NCBI RefSeq assembly: GCF_902459685.1 | Contig: NZ_CABPSF010000006.1 | Coordinates: 248,001-312,000 of the forward strand | From: Pandoraea iniqua | GTDB taxonomy: Bacteria > Pseudomonadota > Gammaproteobacteria > Burkholderiales > Burkholderiaceae | Direction: 5' to 3' | DNA length: 64,000 nucleotides | In this document: positions 22,226 to 30,820 of the stretch, one piece after another | How positions within the stretch are numbered: position 1 is the stretch's first letter | How the letters are laid out: every line of letters starts with the position of its first letter | Made by a program: the position numbers and the translations under genes | The notes under the pieces: model-generated | Seen by the model: only the letters and a program-made list of their open reading frames with translations | The model's database searches: none | What the model was told of the DNA's origin: nothing

Positions 22226-23788
22226 TCATCCGCGGCGCGATTTTTCGTCGTCGTCGAACGCACGGGACAGGCGCTGGGCGACGTCGTTTGCACTCGCTTG
22301 CGGCACATTGGTGAAGCTCATGACGAGCGCCGGCGGTAACTGCCGCTCGATCCGGAAATACGACAGCGCCCCCGGCGCCAGCCCGTGGGCGTGGGCGGCC
22401 CGGCACACCGCACGATCGTCGCGATGCGGCTCGATCCAGCCCAGCAGATGCATGCCGCCGGCCTGTTGCGCGAGTTCGATGCGCCCGGGAAGGTGCTGCC
22501 GCAAGGCGTCGGCCAGTGCCGCGCGGCGCTCGCCGTAGAGCTGGCGCATGCGACGAATATGGCGGCTGAAATGGCCTTCCGTGATGAAGTCGGTGACGGT
22601 CGCCTGTTCAATCCAGCCGTGCACGGGCGAGAGCAGAGCGGTGGCCGCCGTGAAGGCGTCGCATAACGCGGGTGGCACGACGAGATAGCCAAGCCGCAGG
22701 CCGGGAAACAGCACTTTGCCGAAAGAACCCGCGTAAAGCACGCGCTCGCCGCCGTCCAAACTCTTCAGAGCGGGCAACGGCGCACCGGTATAGCGGAATT
22801 CGCTGTCGTAGTCGTCTTCGACGATCCACGCCTGATTGGCTTGCGCCCAGTTGAGCAAGGCGAGACGGCGTTCCAGCGATAGCGCCACCGACAGCGGTGA
22901 CTGGTGCGAGGGCGTGATCACCGCGAGCCGCGCGTGGCGAGCACGACGCTCACCCTCGGCGACGTCGAGTCCGTCGTTGTCGACCGGCACTGGCACCAGC
23001 GTCGCGTTCACCATCCGCAAAGCTTCGTGCGCCCGGAAATAGCCGGGGTCCTCGCACCAGACGGCGTCGCCCGGCTGCAACAGCAAACGGGCGATCAACG
23101 CGAGCGCACCCTGAAAGCCCGTGGTGACGATGACCTGCGCGGGGTCGCAGTGAATGCCGCGCGCAATGGCCAGATAGCCCGCAATGGCCTCGCGCAGGGG
23201 CGACAGACCGGCGGCGTCCTGATAGCTGAGCGCGTCGGCGGGCAAGTGGCGGGCATGGCGTGCGGCGAGGCGCGCCCACAACTTGCGGGGAAATTCGTCG
23301 AATGCCGGCATGCCGTTCTGCAACGGCAATGGCGTGCCGTGCGCGCTAAGCGGCACGTAACTCGGGTTTTCGATGCGATGGTTCCGTCGCGGCGCGCGAG
23401 GGCTACCGTTCACGGCTGGCTCGCCAGTGTTCGTGCGGGCGGTTTTTTCGTCTCCGATGGAGCGGTGGCGGAGGCCGCGAGGCAACGCTTTGGCCGCCGC
23501 ATCGAGCCGTGCGCCGCTCAAGTGTGGGTTCACGCGGCTGCCGGCGGCGCCGCGTCCGATCACGAAGCCTTCGGCCACCAGCCGCTCGTAGGCCGCTTCG
23601 ACGGTGCCGCGTGCGACGCCAAGCTCACTCGCCAACGCGCGCGTGGACGGCAGCCGCGACGAGGGCGCGAGTTTGCCCGAGAGAATGCCCTCGCGAATAC
23701 GCTCGTACAGCGCGCGGTAGGTGGGCATGCCGGTGGCTTGGGCGGCGTCGGCGAGGCGCAGGCCGCTCAGATCGGATGTGTCGCGCAT
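22226..23788 (-). CDS. MocR/PdxR-type GntR regulator with aminotransferase-like domain
   Basis: A 520-residue transcription factor with an N-terminal GntR winged helix-turn-helix (about residues 22-85, containing the SRLPSTRALASELGVARGTV-type helix pair). A linker and a class I aminotransferase fold (about 150-505) follow. The PLP-binding lysine is Lys358 (AGSFGK), with the upstream EDDYDSEFRY motif. Such proteins sense PLP or an amino-compound and regulate an adjacent gene. The gene is divergent from an AhpD-like gene across a 127-bp gap with candidate operators, so that gene is the likely target. pdxST or mocABC genes are not adjacent, so a pyridoxal-synthesis role is unsupported. Confidence 0.92.
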   Translation of the reverse strand: MRDTSDLSGLRLADAAQATGMPTYRALYERIREGILSGKLAPSSRLPSTRALASELGVARGTVEAAYERLVAEGFVIGRGAAGSRVNPHLSGARLDAAAKALPRGLRHRSIGDEKTARTNTGEPAVNGSPRAPRRNHRIENPSYVPLSAHGTPLPLQNGMPAFDEFPRKLWARLAARHARHLPADALSYQDAAGLSPLREAIAGYLAIARGIHCDPAQVIVTTGFQGALALIARLLLQPGDAVWCEDPGYFRAHEALRMVNATLVPVPVDNDGLDVAEGERRARHARLAVITPSHQSPLSVALSLERRLALLNWAQANQAWIVEDDYDSEFRYTGAPLPALKSLDGGERVLYAGSFGKVLFPGLRLGYLVVPPALCDAFTAATALLSPVHGWIEQATVTDFITEGHFSRHIRRMRQLYGERRAALADALRQHLPGRIELAQQAGGMHLLGWIEPHRDDRAVCRAAHAHGLAPGALSYFRIERQLPPALVMSFTNVPQASANDVAQRLSRAFDDDEKSRRG

Positions 23789-23810
23789 AGGGACGGTCTC
23801 CAGCGTCTTT

Positions 23811-23857
23811 TTGGCCTACCGATTCTATTCGGTTTTGGCTCTTTTGAAGCAGGCCAA
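23811..23857. promoter_or_regulatory. Candidate MocR operator region
   Basis: In the 127-bp divergent gap, TTGGCCT (23811-23817) is mirrored by AGGCCAA (23851-23857). An inner inverted repeat ACCGA-N6-TCGGT lies at 23818-23833. This is suitable for the adjacent MocR-type regulator; binding is inferred. Confidence 0.4.
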
Positions 23858-23915
23858 GAGGCCGTATCGTTATATCCATCGACTGACTTCCCGACACTCA
23901 ACGGAGACTTGAAAA

Positions 23916-24371
23916 ATGCAACGTCTGAACTACATCAAAGCCGCACCGCGCGCCTATGAACACATGGCAGCCCTGAGCGGCTACTTCCACGACTGCGGCC
24001 TGCCCGACGGCCTGCTGGAACTGGTGTGGCTGCGCGCCTCGCAACTCAACGGCTGCGCATTCTGCATCGACATGCACGTGGCCGACGCCCTGAAGGTCGG
24101 CATCGAAGCGCGCCGCCTGCACCTGCTCGATGCGTGGCGCGAAACCGAGCTGTACTCGCCGTCGGAGCGCGCCGCTCTGGCGTGGACCGAAGCTGTGACC
24201 AACGTGCAGGACGGCCATGTGCCGGATGCTGTTTTTGCCGACCTGCGCGAGCACTTCGACGACAAGCAAATCGCCGACCTGACGTTCGCGGTGAGCACCA
24301 TCAACGCATGGAACCGTCTGGCGATCTCGTTCCGCTCGGCACTGCCGAAGACGCCGAAGGGCGTGCGCTAA
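23916..24371 (+). CDS. AhpD-like carboxymuconolactone decarboxylase-family protein
   Basis: A 151-residue AhpD-fold protein. The redox motif Cys47-X2-Cys50 with His54 (NGCAFCIDMH) is the AhpD active-site signature, so a peroxidase or disulfide-reductase activity against peroxides is plausible. It is shorter than AhpD proper and belongs to the group widely annotated as alkylhydroperoxidase core-domain proteins. It is divergent from the MocR-type regulator, an arrangement common for this pair and suggesting direct control. The downstream end converges with an unknown gene across about 50 bp containing a CGATCG palindromic patch. The physiological substrate is unknown. Confidence 0.9.
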   Translation: MQRLNYIKAAPRAYEHMAALSGYFHDCGLPDGLLELVWLRASQLNGCAFCIDMHVADALKVGIEARRLHLLDAWRETELYSPSERAALAWTEAVTNVQDGHVPDAVFADLREHFDDKQIADLTFAVSTINAWNRLAISFRSALPKTPKGVR

Positions 24372-24420
24372 ATCGCTAGTTCGCACGATCGCACGATCGA
24401 ACGAGAGGGTGCGGATCACG

Positions 24421-26094
24421 CTACTCCGCGATCCGTACTTCTCGCTGAAACTCGCGGGGCATCAGCCGTAACGCGTCGCGGAAGAACCGGCGATCAGGCG
24501 GCGGCAGCATCGGCAGTACGCGCCCGAGCGATTGCGCGGCGTGGGTGGCCTGTGGCGAGTCGCCGTCCTGATGCAGCGCAAACCACAGCATTTCGAACCA
24601 CAGATTGGCGAGCTGCAACGGCTCGAAACGCACGCGTCCATCCTCGTGGTCGGCCAGCGTCGTCGCCACCACATCGGTCCATTTCGAAAAGCCCTTGGCG
24701 CGCGAGAATGGCGCGCCGAACGGCTGCACGGCGTCGAGAAAGGCGTCGACGGCCAGCGGGGTGCTCGCGCGCAGCGTTGCCAGATCGGGGGCGCGCCGCA
24801 CGGGCACGGCACCGCGCGCGATCCGCAGCAGGAACACCGTATTCCACACGGAATTCCCACCTACACCGAAGCGGTCGCAAATCCATTCCGACAAGCCGAT
24901 CCAGCGTAATGCCTGCCGCTGCACGTCACTCACGGCGAGGCGCCGGGCCGGGTCGATCAACGAGTCCTGCCAGAACAGCCACAGCGACAGCCCGATGTTG
25001 GCGGCCACGTGCTGAGCCAGCTCGATGGAGTCGGCTTCGAACGCCGCTTGCAGGGCGTCGGAGAACGCGGCGAGGGCATCGGCCGCCGATTGCGCCCGCG
25101 CGGGTTGCGGCCCGGGGCGCGCGGCGTGCGTCTTGTACAGCAGCGCCTGCAAATTGCGCGTTTCGAAACGAATTCGCGGGTTGTAGACGAGACACGGCGC
25201 GAGCGAGGCATCGTCGCTGATGCGCTGCAAGTGCGCGAAGGCGCCCGCTTCGTCACGCAAGGCATACGCCTGCCACGCCTGCACGATCCAGTGCATCGCG
25301 CGCAAGGTGGGCGAGGCATTCTGCGTGGGCTGCGTCGCGCCGAACGTCTCGGCCAATGCGGAGAGCGTGCGTTTCGCGCGTGCCACGTCGCCCATGCGGC
25401 GCCACACAATGGTTTCTGCCAGTAGGGCAATGCCGCGCTGTACATCGTCGACCGCGCAGACTTGTGCGGCATGAAACGACGGAATGGCACCGGTGCGTTG
25501 CGTGCGTGCGCGCCCTGGTGGCACGGGGTCGGACGGCGCGAAGAAGATGCCGTCCTGCATGTCGCGTTTGCCGAGCGTGACGTGATGCCAGAACGCAATG
25601 TCCTGCATCACGTAGTCGAGCGCGGGTGTGTCGAGTGTGGGCGGCACGTCCTGCGAAAGACCGAGGAAGGTGGCCAGCGTACGCCGTTCGTCGGCGGGCG
25701 CGGCGCCGCCAATCGTGACAACCATGCGCGCAAGTTCATGGCCGGACAGCCAGAACGGCCCCTTGCTGCGTCCGCGCGTGGGCAGCAGACGCGCGTCGGC
25801 TTGCCGGTCGTCGCCCCAGCCGGCACTGACGCCCCATTCGGCGAAGTCGGCAAACGCCCGGCTTACCAGCATGCGCAGGTCGCCTGCCTGAGCGAAGCGC
25901 GACTTGAGCGCGGCAAGCGGCACCGACGCCGACTCGTAACGCGCCGCGTAGTACAGGCGCATCAACAGCCACAGGCTCTGGTACCGCACCGGTTGAGCAC
26001 CGACGTGCTGCGGTGCGTCGAGGCGGATGACTAGCGGAGATGGCGCTGCGGCCGGCGCCGTCGCGTGGGGTGGGTGAACACGATCGTCAGGCAT
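24421..26094 (-). CDS. Hypothetical protein, 557 aa, helical repeat-like
   Basis: I do not recognise a named family. ATG 26094 is chosen because the upstream extension (to a GTG at 26214) is Pro/Val-rich and unlike the body; neither start has a strong ribosome site. The N-terminal 160 residues have a replication-initiator or winged-helix-like feel (SLWLLMRLYYAARYES, then basic and aromatic residues). The remainder is mostly amphipathic helices rich in Ala, Arg and Trp, resembling TPR-type scaffolds. There is no signal peptide or membrane helix. It is divergent from the OXA beta-lactamase gene across 217 bp, so a regulatory link is possible but unproven. Confidence 0.7.
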   Translation of the reverse strand: MPDDRVHPPHATAPAAAPSPLVIRLDAPQHVGAQPVRYQSLWLLMRLYYAARYESASVPLAALKSRFAQAGDLRMLVSRAFADFAEWGVSAGWGDDRQADARLLPTRGRSKGPFWLSGHELARMVVTIGGAAPADERRTLATFLGLSQDVPPTLDTPALDYVMQDIAFWHHVTLGKRDMQDGIFFAPSDPVPPGRARTQRTGAIPSFHAAQVCAVDDVQRGIALLAETIVWRRMGDVARAKRTLSALAETFGATQPTQNASPTLRAMHWIVQAWQAYALRDEAGAFAHLQRISDDASLAPCLVYNPRIRFETRNLQALLYKTHAARPGPQPARAQSAADALAAFSDALQAAFEADSIELAQHVAANIGLSLWLFWQDSLIDPARRLAVSDVQRQALRWIGLSEWICDRFGVGGNSVWNTVFLLRIARGAVPVRRAPDLATLRASTPLAVDAFLDAVQPFGAPFSRAKGFSKWTDVVATTLADHEDGRVRFEPLQLANLWFEMLWFALHQDGDSPQATHAAQSLGRVLPMLPPPDRRFFRDALRLMPREFQREVRIAE

Positions 26095-26195
26095 GGCGAC
26101 GCACGGGAAAGGAGCGTTGAACGGGGAAACGACCGGCAGGATCCGCCGATTTCGTGGCAATGATACGGCGGTTACATCGGTTACGGCACTGTGAC

Positions 26196-26224
26196 TTTCC
26201 ACGTGTCGAAACACCTCCTATTCT
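26196..26224 (+). promoter_or_regulatory. Candidate beta-lactamase promoter
   Basis: TTTCCA (26196-26201) and TATTCT (26219-26224) are 17 bp apart, matching 4/6 in each box. The implied leader of about 80 nt contains a small hairpin (CGCTT-TCGG-AAGCG). Confidence 0.35.
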
Positions 26225-26311
26225 GCAAGCGCTTTCGGAAGCGAGCGCCCGGCCAGCGCTTCGAGATTTACGACACTCGTTGCATTCACCCACTGACATC
26301 AGGACTCCAAA

Positions 26312-27178
26312 ATGATGATGCTTTCTCGCTGGCGGCGTCGCGCCGTTGTGCTGCGGATGATCTCCGCGTTGTTATCTCCGCTGGCGGTTGCGATACCGGC
26401 GCATGCAGACGCTATCGCTAATGCCGCTAATGCTGCCAATGCTGCGGCGCTGAAAATTGTGGAACGGGCCGACTGGGGCAAGTACTTCGACGCCGAAGGT
26501 GCGAAGGGCACGATCATCGTGCTCGATGGCCGCACCGGGGGCTATCAGGCGTATGACAGCACTCGCGCCAATCAGCGCATGTCGCCGGCGTCAACGTACA
26601 AGATTTTCAACAGCCTGCTGGCGCTGGAGTCCGGCGCGCTCGACAACGAGCGCGAGATCATTCCTTGGGACGGCAAGCCGCGCAGCATGAAGCGCTGGAA
26701 CGCCGCGATGAATCTTCGCGATGCGTTCCGGGTGTCGTGTCTGCCGTGCTATCAGGTGGTCTCGCGCAAGATTCCACGGGCGTTCGCGCAGGGAAAACTC
26801 GATGCGGTGGGCTATGGCAATCACACCATTGGGTCCGCGGCCGATGCGTATTGGGTCGATAACAGCTTGCAAATTTCAGCGCGTGAGCAGGTGGTATTCC
26901 TGCAACGGCTGGCGCGCGGGCAGTTGCCGTTCTCGGCGCGTACGCAGGACATCGTGCGGCAGATTTCGATTGCCGAAGCGAACATGGACTATGTCTTGCA
27001 CGGCAAGACCGGCTGGTATGTCGACGGCAAGCACGACATTGGCTGGTGGGTCGGCTGGATCGAGCGGGACGGCAATATCACGACGGTTGCGCTGAACATG
27101 GACATGCGCAGCGACGCCGACGCGCCCAAGCGCGCCCGGATTGCCCGCGCGGTGCTGAAGGATCTGAAGTTGATCTGA
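26312..27178 (+). CDS. Class D beta-lactamase, OXA-50/OXA-62-like
   Basis: A 288-residue precursor with a Sec signal (Arg-rich start, hydrophobic core, AHA-DA cleavage region near residue 32). The active-site motifs are Ser94-Thr-Tyr-Lys97 (carboxylatable Lys), Ser142-Cys-Leu in place of the usual S-X-V, Tyr168-Gly-Asn, and Lys232-Thr-Gly. WWVGW follows. The layout resembles Pseudomonas OXA-50 and the chromosomal OXA-62 carbapenem-hydrolysing enzyme of Pandoraea, but the subtype must be checked. A second Cys (146) sits close to Cys143. The mature N-terminus begins with an Ala-Asn repeat. It is monocistronic, with a perfect hairpin after the stop. Confidence 0.95.
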   Translation: MMMLSRWRRRAVVLRMISALLSPLAVAIPAHADAIANAANAANAAALKIVERADWGKYFDAEGAKGTIIVLDGRTGGYQAYDSTRANQRMSPASTYKIFNSLLALESGALDNEREIIPWDGKPRSMKRWNAAMNLRDAFRVSCLPCYQVVSRKIPRAFAQGKLDAVGYGNHTIGSAADAYWVDNSLQISAREQVVFLQRLARGQLPFSARTQDIVRQISIAEANMDYVLHGKTGWYVDGKHDIGWWVGWIERDGNITTVALNMDMRSDADAPKRARIARAVLKDLKLI

Positions 27179-27191
27179 AGCCGGTGTGATA

Positions 27192-27228
27192 TTGGCCACA
27201 GACCGGCCGAGGGCGGGTCTGTGGCCAA
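27192..27228. terminator. Perfect 13-bp inverted repeat between bla(OXA-like) and wrbA
   Basis: TTGGCCACAGACC (27192-27204) pairs with 27216-27228 around an 11-nt loop, between two converging genes. There is no long T-run on either side, so it is a probable but non-classical bidirectional terminator. Confidence 0.6.
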
Positions 27229-27247
27229 ACGGGGAGAGCGCCGTCGC

Positions 27248-27880
27248 TTATAGCGTGCGGCCGTGTTTGAGTGCCGACGCGATTTCCGTCACATGCCGGC
27301 CTTGCGTCTTCGCGATCTTCAACTCGTTCGCGCTGGGATGACGCGAGCCGTCGGCGCCCGCGAGCGTTGTGGCGCCGTAAGGCGTGCCGCCGGTGATTTC
27401 CTGCATGTTGGTCAGGCCCGGTTCGGTATAGGGAACGCCAACGATCACCATGCCCTGATGCAGCAATGTGGTGTGAAAGCTGGTGATGGTCGTTTCCTGC
27501 CCGCCGTGCTGCGTGCCGGTGCTGGCGAACACGCTGCCGACTTTGCCGACCAACGCGCCCTTGGCCCAGAGGCCGCCGGTCTGGTCGAGAAAGTTGCGCA
27601 TCTGCGCGGTCATGTTGCCAAAGCGAGTGGGCGTGCCGAAGATGATCGCGTCGTAATCGGCCAGTTGTTCGACGCGTGCGACGGGCACGTGCGCGAACGC
27701 AGCGCGTGCAGCCTTCGCACCGCTTTTTTCGAGAGCTTCGTCGGGAACCAGTTCGGGCACTTGCATCAGTGTCACGTCGGCGCCGGCGACGCTGCGTGCA
27801 CCTTCGACAACCGCTTCGGCCATCGTGTAGATGTGCCCGTACATGCTGTAGAACACCACCAGGATCTTGGCGTTGGCCAT
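27248..27880 (-). CDS. wrbA: NAD(P)H:quinone oxidoreductase, WrbA
   Basis: A 210-residue flavodoxin-like enzyme that carries out two-electron reduction of quinones with FMN, avoiding semiquinone radicals. The FMN phosphate loop ([15 protein letters not shown], about residues 9-24) and the central [10 protein letters not shown] segment are classic WrbA. Length fits the family (about 200). ATG 27880 has a GGAGTG ribosome site. It lies downstream of a small membrane protein gene on the same strand, with about 120 bp between. It converges with the beta-lactamase gene. Confidence 0.95.
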   Translation of the reverse strand: MANAKILVVFYSMYGHIYTMAEAVVEGARSVAGADVTLMQVPELVPDEALEKSGAKAARAAFAHVPVARVEQLADYDAIIFGTPTRFGNMTAQMRNFLDQTGGLWAKGALVGKVGSVFASTGTQHGGQETTITSFHTTLLHQGMVIVGVPYTEPGLTNMQEITGGTPYGATTLAGADGSRHPSANELKIAKTQGRHVTEIASALKHGRTL

Positions 27881-28003
27881 GGAACACTCCTAAGGGTCTA
27901 GAGGGGCAAGCGCCGCGACACGCCCGTCATGGGCAGTCCATGCCGGCGGTGCGACGCGAGCCGTTCCATGCTCGTCGACGCGCATGACGAAACGACAGGC
28001 GCG

Positions 28004-28297
28004 CTAGCGCAGTCGCGAGCCGATCAGGCAGCCGAGTGCGAGGGCGGCCATCAGCACCGCCACGCTGGCCGACAAGCCGCCCGCGAGCGCGAGTCCGGTG
28101 GCGGCGAGGCCGTGCGCCATCACGGCGGCGGGCACCAAAAGCATGGCCGTCACCACACTCCAACGCATGACGTAACGCCACATGAAGCGGCTCACGACCT
28201 GCATGCGCGCGTCGAGTTGATGCCGCTGCCAGAACGACAGATCGGCCGCCGCGTGGAAGAGCCACAGCGGGCTGAAGTATTTGATGAACAAGTCCAT
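28004..28297 (-). CDS. Small membrane protein, 97 aa, unknown
   Basis: I do not recognise a family. ATG 28297 (MDLFIKYFSPLW) is preferred over an upstream in-frame ATG whose leader covers a GC-rich hairpin. The N-terminal 45 residues are amphipathic and Arg/Trp-rich. Then come two predicted transmembrane segments (about 46-67 and 70-92) with a short positive end (GSRLR). The ribosome site is weak. Position between the LysR gene and wrbA on the same strand suggests co-transcription with wrbA. Its role is unknown. Confidence 0.6.
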   Translation of the reverse strand: MDLFIKYFSPLWLFHAAADLSFWQRHQLDARMQVVSRFMWRYVMRWSVVTAMLLVPAAVMAHGLAATGLALAGGLSASVAVLMAALALGCLIGSRLR

Positions 28298-28318
28298 GAC
28301 GCCGTACCGGAAACACAA

Positions 28319-28337
28319 TGCCCGCAGGGCGCGGGCA
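28319..28337 (-). terminator. Hairpin after the LysR gene, possible terminator
   Basis: TGCCCGC / GCGGGCA with a 5-nt loop, about 200 bp after the LysR stop. Reading on the minus strand it is followed by TTGTGTTT, so termination would be weak. Confidence 0.3.
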
Positions 28338-28536
28338 TGGCGTCGAGGCATGGTGGGGTGAGAACCGGGTCAGTGCTCACGCGACAGTCAGGCGCTTGGG
28401 GGAGTCGACGCACGCTGATTGTAGCAGGTGCTCACTTACATTTCGCACGAGAAAGCTGTCAACGCAGGCGATAACTGAATTCAATTTTCGCCAACGTTGC
28501 GGTTACCCCCGCTATCGGATGCTATCTCCAATGATG

Positions 28537-29514
28537 TCAGGGTTTGCTGGTCGTTTTGGTGGGCTTGGCTGCGATCGCTGCCTTTGCTGCCTTCGCGGCA
28601 AGCGCATGCGGCGTGTTGGCCGTAATCTGCTGGATCAACTCCCACACCGATTGCGCGGCCGGCGACAGCGTGCGGTTCTTGCGCCGCACCAGCATGATGG
28701 TGCGGTCCAGTTGCGGCACGAGCGGCAGGGCGACGAGACGCCCGCCGTTCTCGGGCAAACCGGGCATGGCCGGTAACGCCAGCGCCGGCATGATGCTGAT
28801 GCCGATACCCGCTTCGACCATGCGGAACACGGTAATCGCGTGGCCGACTTCCTGTGCAATCTGGCAGTAAGCGCCGTGTTCGGCGAGCGCCCGGTCGATC
28901 AATGGCCGGCTGCCCGAGGCGTAGTCGAGCAGCACCAGCTTCTCGCCGTTCAGTTCTTTCCACGTGACCTGCGACTGTTTGGCGAAGCGATGTGAGCGGT
29001 CGCACACCACGAGAAACGGCTCGACCATGATGGGCTCGCCCACCAGATCGTCGGTGCCTTCCGATGCCACGATCACGCCGAAATCGACTTCCCCGTGCCG
29101 CACGCTGTCGGTGGCGAGCGTCTGCACCTGATCGCGCAGCATGAGTGTGATGTCCGGGTAGCGGGCAGCGCACGCCGAGATGCATTCGGGCATGAGGTTG
29201 GCCGAAATGGTCGGCGCACTGGCCACCCGCACGCGGCCGCGCCGCTCTTCGGCAAGCCCGTGGGTATCGCGCAACGCGCTTTCCAACTCGTCGAGCACCC
29301 GGGCAAGCGTCGCCGAGAGGCTAGCGCCCACTTCGGTCAGCGTGACTTCGCGCGTGGTGCGGTCGACCAGCTTGAGGCCGAGTTCTTGTTCCAGTTCGCG
29401 AATACAACGGCTCACGGCCGGTTGCGTCAGGCCAATGTCCTCTCCGGCCCGGCTGAAGCTGCCGTGCTGGGCGACTGCGAGGAACACCTTGAGTTGGCGC
29501 AGCGAGATATTCAT
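28537..29514 (-). CDS. LysR-family transcriptional regulator
   Basis: A 325-residue LTTR. The helix-turn-helix occupies about residues 3-62 (LRQLKVFLAVAQHGSFSRAG, then TQPAVSRCIRELE). The LysR substrate-binding domain follows, at about 90-295. The C-terminus has an unusual Ala/Lys/Thr-rich basic tail (AAKAAKAAIAAKPTKTTSKP). It is divergent from the bile acid:sodium symporter family gene across an AT-rich 253-bp region, the usual LTTR arrangement with its target. It resembles the GbpR/CbbR-like group only loosely; the effector is unknown. Confidence 0.93.
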   Translation of the reverse strand: MNISLRQLKVFLAVAQHGSFSRAGEDIGLTQPAVSRCIRELEQELGLKLVDRTTREVTLTEVGASLSATLARVLDELESALRDTHGLAEERRGRVRVASAPTISANLMPECISACAARYPDITLMLRDQVQTLATDSVRHGEVDFGVIVASEGTDDLVGEPIMVEPFLVVCDRSHRFAKQSQVTWKELNGEKLVLLDYASGSRPLIDRALAEHGAYCQIAQEVGHAITVFRMVEAGIGISIMPALALPAMPGLPENGGRLVALPLVPQLDRTIMLVRRKNRTLSPAAQSVWELIQQITANTPHALAAKAAKAAIAAKPTKTTSKP

Positions 29515-29524
29515 GCGTTATTGG

Positions 29525-29593
29525 TATGAATAAATTTTTTAAATGAATTTGTATTTTAACTATCCTTGCGCTCTAATACGTGAAAACCCGTAT
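29525..29593. promoter_or_regulatory. AT-rich LysR/symporter control region with inverted repeat
   Basis: An AT-rich stretch (29525-29562) stands out from the GC-rich surroundings, directly after the LysR start. It is followed by ATACG-N8-CGTAT at 29576-29593, which can be read as ATAC-N10-GTAT. LysR boxes are often of the form T-N11-A within such repeats. Binding is inferred. Confidence 0.4.
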
Positions 29594-29767
29594 CGCGAGC
29601 GCACACTTCCGGTCACCTTCGATCGCATATTGATCCGCTATTGATCGCGCATGCATCGACCCACGACCACGCTGTCAGCCCTGAGCTGCGGCGTTCCGTG
29701 TCCTTGTGGACGGGCTTTGTCTTTTATGACCCGCCGAGATTTCCTCGAGATTCCCCCGAGATTGACG

Positions 29768-30820
29768 ATGGCCCGACCGCGTTTTCTTCCCGACAACTTT
29801 ACGTTGATGTTAGTGGCGACCGTAGCGCTCGCCAGCTTCCTGCCGGCGCACGGCGAGGGTGAAGTTGCCTTCAACCTGCTCACGAGCGTGGCGATTGCCC
29901 TGCTGTTCTTCCTGCATGGCGCGAAACTCTCGCGCGAAGCCGTGCTGGCCGGCGCCACGCACTGGCGCCTGCACCTGCTGGTCTTTGCCAGCACGTTCGT
30001 CGTGTTCCCGATTGTCGGCGTGGCGCTCAAGCCTTTGCTGTCATGGGCGGTGACGCCTGAGCTGTATCTCGGCATTCTGTTCCTGTGCACCTTGCCCGCG
30101 ACGGTGCAGTCGGCCATCGCGTTCACGTCGATGGCGCGCGGCAACGTGCCGGCGGCCGTGTGCAGTGCCTCGGCCTCGAGCCTGTTCGGCATCTTCATTA
30201 CGCCGGTCCTCGTGGGGCTGGTCGTGGTGCACCACGACGGCAACACCGGCGCCTCGCCGTTCGACTCCATCGGCAACATCATGCTGCAACTGCTCGTGCC
30301 GTTTATCGCCGGCCAGTTGTCGCGCAAGGCCATCGGCGGCTGGGTCGAGCGCAATCGCGCGCTGCTCAAGTTCGTCGATCAGGGCTCGATCCTGCTGGTG
30401 GTGTACACGGCGTTCAGCGAGGCGGTCAATACCGGCCTGTGGCATCAGATTCCGCCGCTGGCGCTCGTCGGTCTGGTGGGCTGCTGCGCGGTGATTCTGG
30501 CGGTGATGCTCGCCATCACCACGTTCTCGGCGCGCTGGCTCGGCTTCTCGCGCGAAGACGAAATCACCATCGTGTTCTGCGGCTCGAAGAAAAGTCTGGC
30601 GAGCGGCATCCCGATGGCGAAGGTGTTGTTTGCCACCGGCCCGCTGGGCGCGATCGTCCTGCCGTTGATGTTGTTTCACCAGATGCAACTGATGGTGTGC
30701 GCCGTGCTGGCGCAACGCTACGCCACCAAGCAGCGCGCCGCTCAGGCGAAAGCCGGCAAGGCCGGTGCTGCCAAGGCTGTGAAGTCGGACGGTAGCGCCA
30801 AAGCCGGCGCAGGCCGATAA
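29768..30820 (+). CDS. Bile acid:sodium symporter family protein (YfeH-like)
   Basis: A 350-residue integral membrane protein with about ten hydrophobic segments and the conserved segments LFFLHGAKLSREAV and FCGSKKSLASGIPMAKVLF. These mark the SBF/YfeH branch of bile acid:sodium symporters. In bacteria the substrates are usually small organic anions rather than bile acids. ATG 29768 (MARPRFLPDNF) is the family-type start; the 39 codons upstream in frame have no family character. The C-terminal tail is Ala/Lys-rich. It is divergent from a LysR gene that likely controls it. Confidence 0.88.
   Translation: MARPRFLPDNFTLMLVATVALASFLPAHGEGEVAFNLLTSVAIALLFFLHGAKLSREAVLAGATHWRLHLLVFASTFVVFPIVGVALKPLLSWAVTPELYLGILFLCTLPATVQSAIAFTSMARGNVPAAVCSASASSLFGIFITPVLVGLVVVHHDGNTGASPFDSIGNIMLQLLVPFIAGQLSRKAIGGWVERNRALLKFVDQGSILLVVYTAFSEAVNTGLWHQIPPLALVGLVGCCAVILAVMLAITTFSARWLGFSREDEITIVFCGSKKSLASGIPMAKVLFATGPLGAIVLPLMLFHQMQLMVCAVLAQRYATKQRAAQAKAGKAGAAKAVKSDGSAKAGAGR

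Noticed and set aside
24361..24420. CGATCG-CA-CGATCG palindromic patch as an attachment site
   Set aside because: Very short, no integrase or tRNA nearby; more likely a weak terminator or chance.
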